NCBI GenBank assembly: GCA_038248985.1
Contig: JBBRWV010000023.1
Location: forward strand, 1 to 34,508
Length of the DNA: 34,508 nucleotides
Direction: 5' to 3'
Source of the DNA: JBBRWV01 sp038248985
GTDB taxonomy: Bacteria; Planctomycetota; Phycisphaerae; WQYP01
The notes under the pieces are model-generated. The model was not told the DNA's origin and searched no databases. It was given only the letters and a program-made list of their open reading frames with translations. Made by a program: the position numbers and the translations under genes. How positions within the stretch are numbered: the first letter of the stretch is position 1; every line of letters starts with the position of its first letter. Positions 33,174-34,508 of this stretch are shown here, piece by piece.

Positions 33174-33202
33174 TTGACAAACTAAAAAACATCAGGTAAC
33201 AT
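33174..33202 (+). promoter_or_regulatory. rRNA promoter P2 (TTGACA-N17-TAACAT)
   Basis: TTGACA at 33174-33179 is a perfect -35 box and TAACAT at 33197-33202 lies at the ideal 17-base spacing. Transcription would begin near 33209. Together with P1 it forms the tandem pair often seen at rRNA operons. Confidence 0.7.
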
Positions 33203-33209
33203 AACCAAC

Positions 33210-33442
33210 CCAACGCGATTCAGCGTTTGGAAACAGGAGACGCAGGTTGCCCATCCAGAATAAAATGGTAATCGCCGCATAAACCCGCCGGTTGTAAGAC
33301 TCCACCAAAAAGGAAGCTTGCCGGTAGGATACCGGTGAGACGAAACCCCAGGGCCTTATCAAAGGCAAGAGTAGTTCGCACCCGTTTACTGGCTCAGGCC
33401 ACTAAATGAATGCCAACGACTCAACGAAAGTTGTATCGCTGG
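33210..33442 (+). ncRNA. Structured leader RNA of unknown identity before 23S rRNA
   Basis: Downstream of P2 the transcript can form several compact hairpins: CCGGTA-GGA-TACCGG at 33321-33335, GCCTT-ATCA-AAGGC at 33353-33366, TGGC-TCAG-GCCA at 33390-33401, and a long one at 33413-33442 made of CCA/TGG, CGA/TCG and CAAC/GTTG with a GAAA tetraloop. No ORF fits. I do not recognise it as a known riboswitch or ribozyme. It could be a leader domain of the rRNA transcript or a separate small RNA. Confidence 0.45.
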
Positions 33443-33444
33443 GC

Positions 33445-33457
33445 TGTTCTTTGACAA
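33445..33457 (+). promoter_or_regulatory. boxA-like antitermination site
   Basis: TGTTCTTTGACAA closely matches the rRNA boxA consensus (E. coli form TGCTCTTTAACAA), where NusB and S10 bind. It is followed by a boxB/processing-type hairpin, as expected in an rRNA leader. Confidence 0.7.
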
Positions 33458-33501
33458 GTGAAGATTGCGTGATGTGGTAGTAACCAATTCCACTTCACTT
33501 A
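33456..33501 (+). other. Hairpin after boxA
   Basis: AAGTGAA at 33456-33462 pairs with TTCACTT at the right end, and GTGG with CCAC inside it, across an asymmetric internal loop. It occupies the position of boxB or a leader-processing stem. Confidence 0.5.
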
Positions 33502-33524
33502 GATGTCAAGAGCGCAAATTAAAA

Positions 33525-33626
33525 CCCGTTCCTGTTAATATCATTTCAGGAATGGGACGTTACTCGGTAGCATAGACACAAACCCGGATGGTTGCATTTG
33601 GTTCTTAGTACCAACTGAATGTAACT
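33525..33626 (+). other. Two hairpins in the 23S leader, likely processing structures
   Basis: CCCGTTCCTG at 33525-33534 pairs with CAGGAATGGG at 33547-33556. A second hairpin spans about 33591-33626, where GTTGCATTTGGT pairs imperfectly with the later ACCAACTGAATGTAAC. Structures like these are cut by RNase III or similar enzymes during rRNA maturation. Confidence 0.45.
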
Positions 33627-33677
33627 CGATCTGGTTGGCCCTCACAGGTCAGCTGGTGGACGATCCTTGGTCAATGT

Positions 33678-34508
<831 letters not shown>

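Noticed and set aside
33230..33256. Cobalamin riboswitch B12 box
   Set aside because: ACAGGAGACGCAGGTTGCC resembles the box loosely, but it lies at the start of the leader and the other conserved parts are absent.
33310..33350. Cyclic-di-GMP (GEMM) riboswitch
   Set aside because: The CCGGTAGGATACCGG hairpin recalls part of the aptamer, but the conserved GGGCAAACC and ACGCAAAGCC segments are missing.
33210..33442. RNase P RNA
   Set aside because: Short matches to conserved regions IV and V are visible, but the conserved GAGGAAAGTCC region and the closing ACAGAACCCGGCTTA are absent.

Overview
The window looks like a chromosomal segment of a GC-rich Gram-negative bacterium, most likely a planctomycete and probably of the Phycisphaerae type. 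The support is a PEP-CTERM protein end, many prepilin-like proteins including one with an H-X9-DG-like tail, an lpxA gene for lipid A, a pseudopilin cluster with large unusual subunits, and a 23S rRNA gene with no 16S gene in front of it. The taxonomic call is inference; the 23S fragment would settle it.

Layout. 1-156 is the end of a PEP-CTERM protein with a terminator. 410-3412 (+) holds a family 2 glycosyltransferase, a short relic of a flavoprotein, a DUF6786-like protein and lpxA, so the theme is cell envelope. 3664-13691 (+) is one long pseudopilin operon: a GspF-like inner-membrane protein, three GspG-like proteins, one GspH-like, one GspI-like, one GspJ-like and a 1061-residue GspK-like protein. 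No GspD, GspE, GspC, GspL, GspM or prepilin peptidase gene is present. 13899-16603 (+) has a degenerate receiver-domain protein followed by groES and groEL and a strong bidirectional terminator. 16709-18471 (-) is a three-gene operon of an Rrf2 regulator, a DUF502 membrane protein and a thioredoxin-like protein. It diverges from a PAS-GAF-receiver protein (18615-20321, +). Then come a small membrane protein (-), an S41 C-terminal processing protease (-), a major-facilitator/acyltransferase fusion (+), a lipoprotein (-), pyruvate kinase (-), a GH42-like glycosidase (+), aspartyl-tRNA synthetase (-) and a lone prepilin-like gene (-). The window closes with tandem promoters, a structured leader with a boxA-like site, and the first ~830 bases of 23S rRNA.

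The most interesting signal is in the pseudopilin operon. Three consecutive-type subunits (GspG-, GspH- and GspK-like) each carry an inserted module of about 45 residues with the same pattern (Y-x2-G-[DET] ... G-x2-Y-x-C ... P ... W). It resembles the CBM5/12-type chitin-binding fold family. A fourth subunit (GspI-like) carries glycine-rich GSGY repeats, and the GspK-like protein also has a lamin-tail-like domain. In the GspG-like protein the module sits exactly inside the C-terminal calcium-loop region. This suggests a pseudopilus whose surface is decorated with adhesive or polysaccharide-binding modules. The second notable signal is the unlinked 23S rRNA gene with its own tandem promoters and an unidentified, strongly structured leader RNA.
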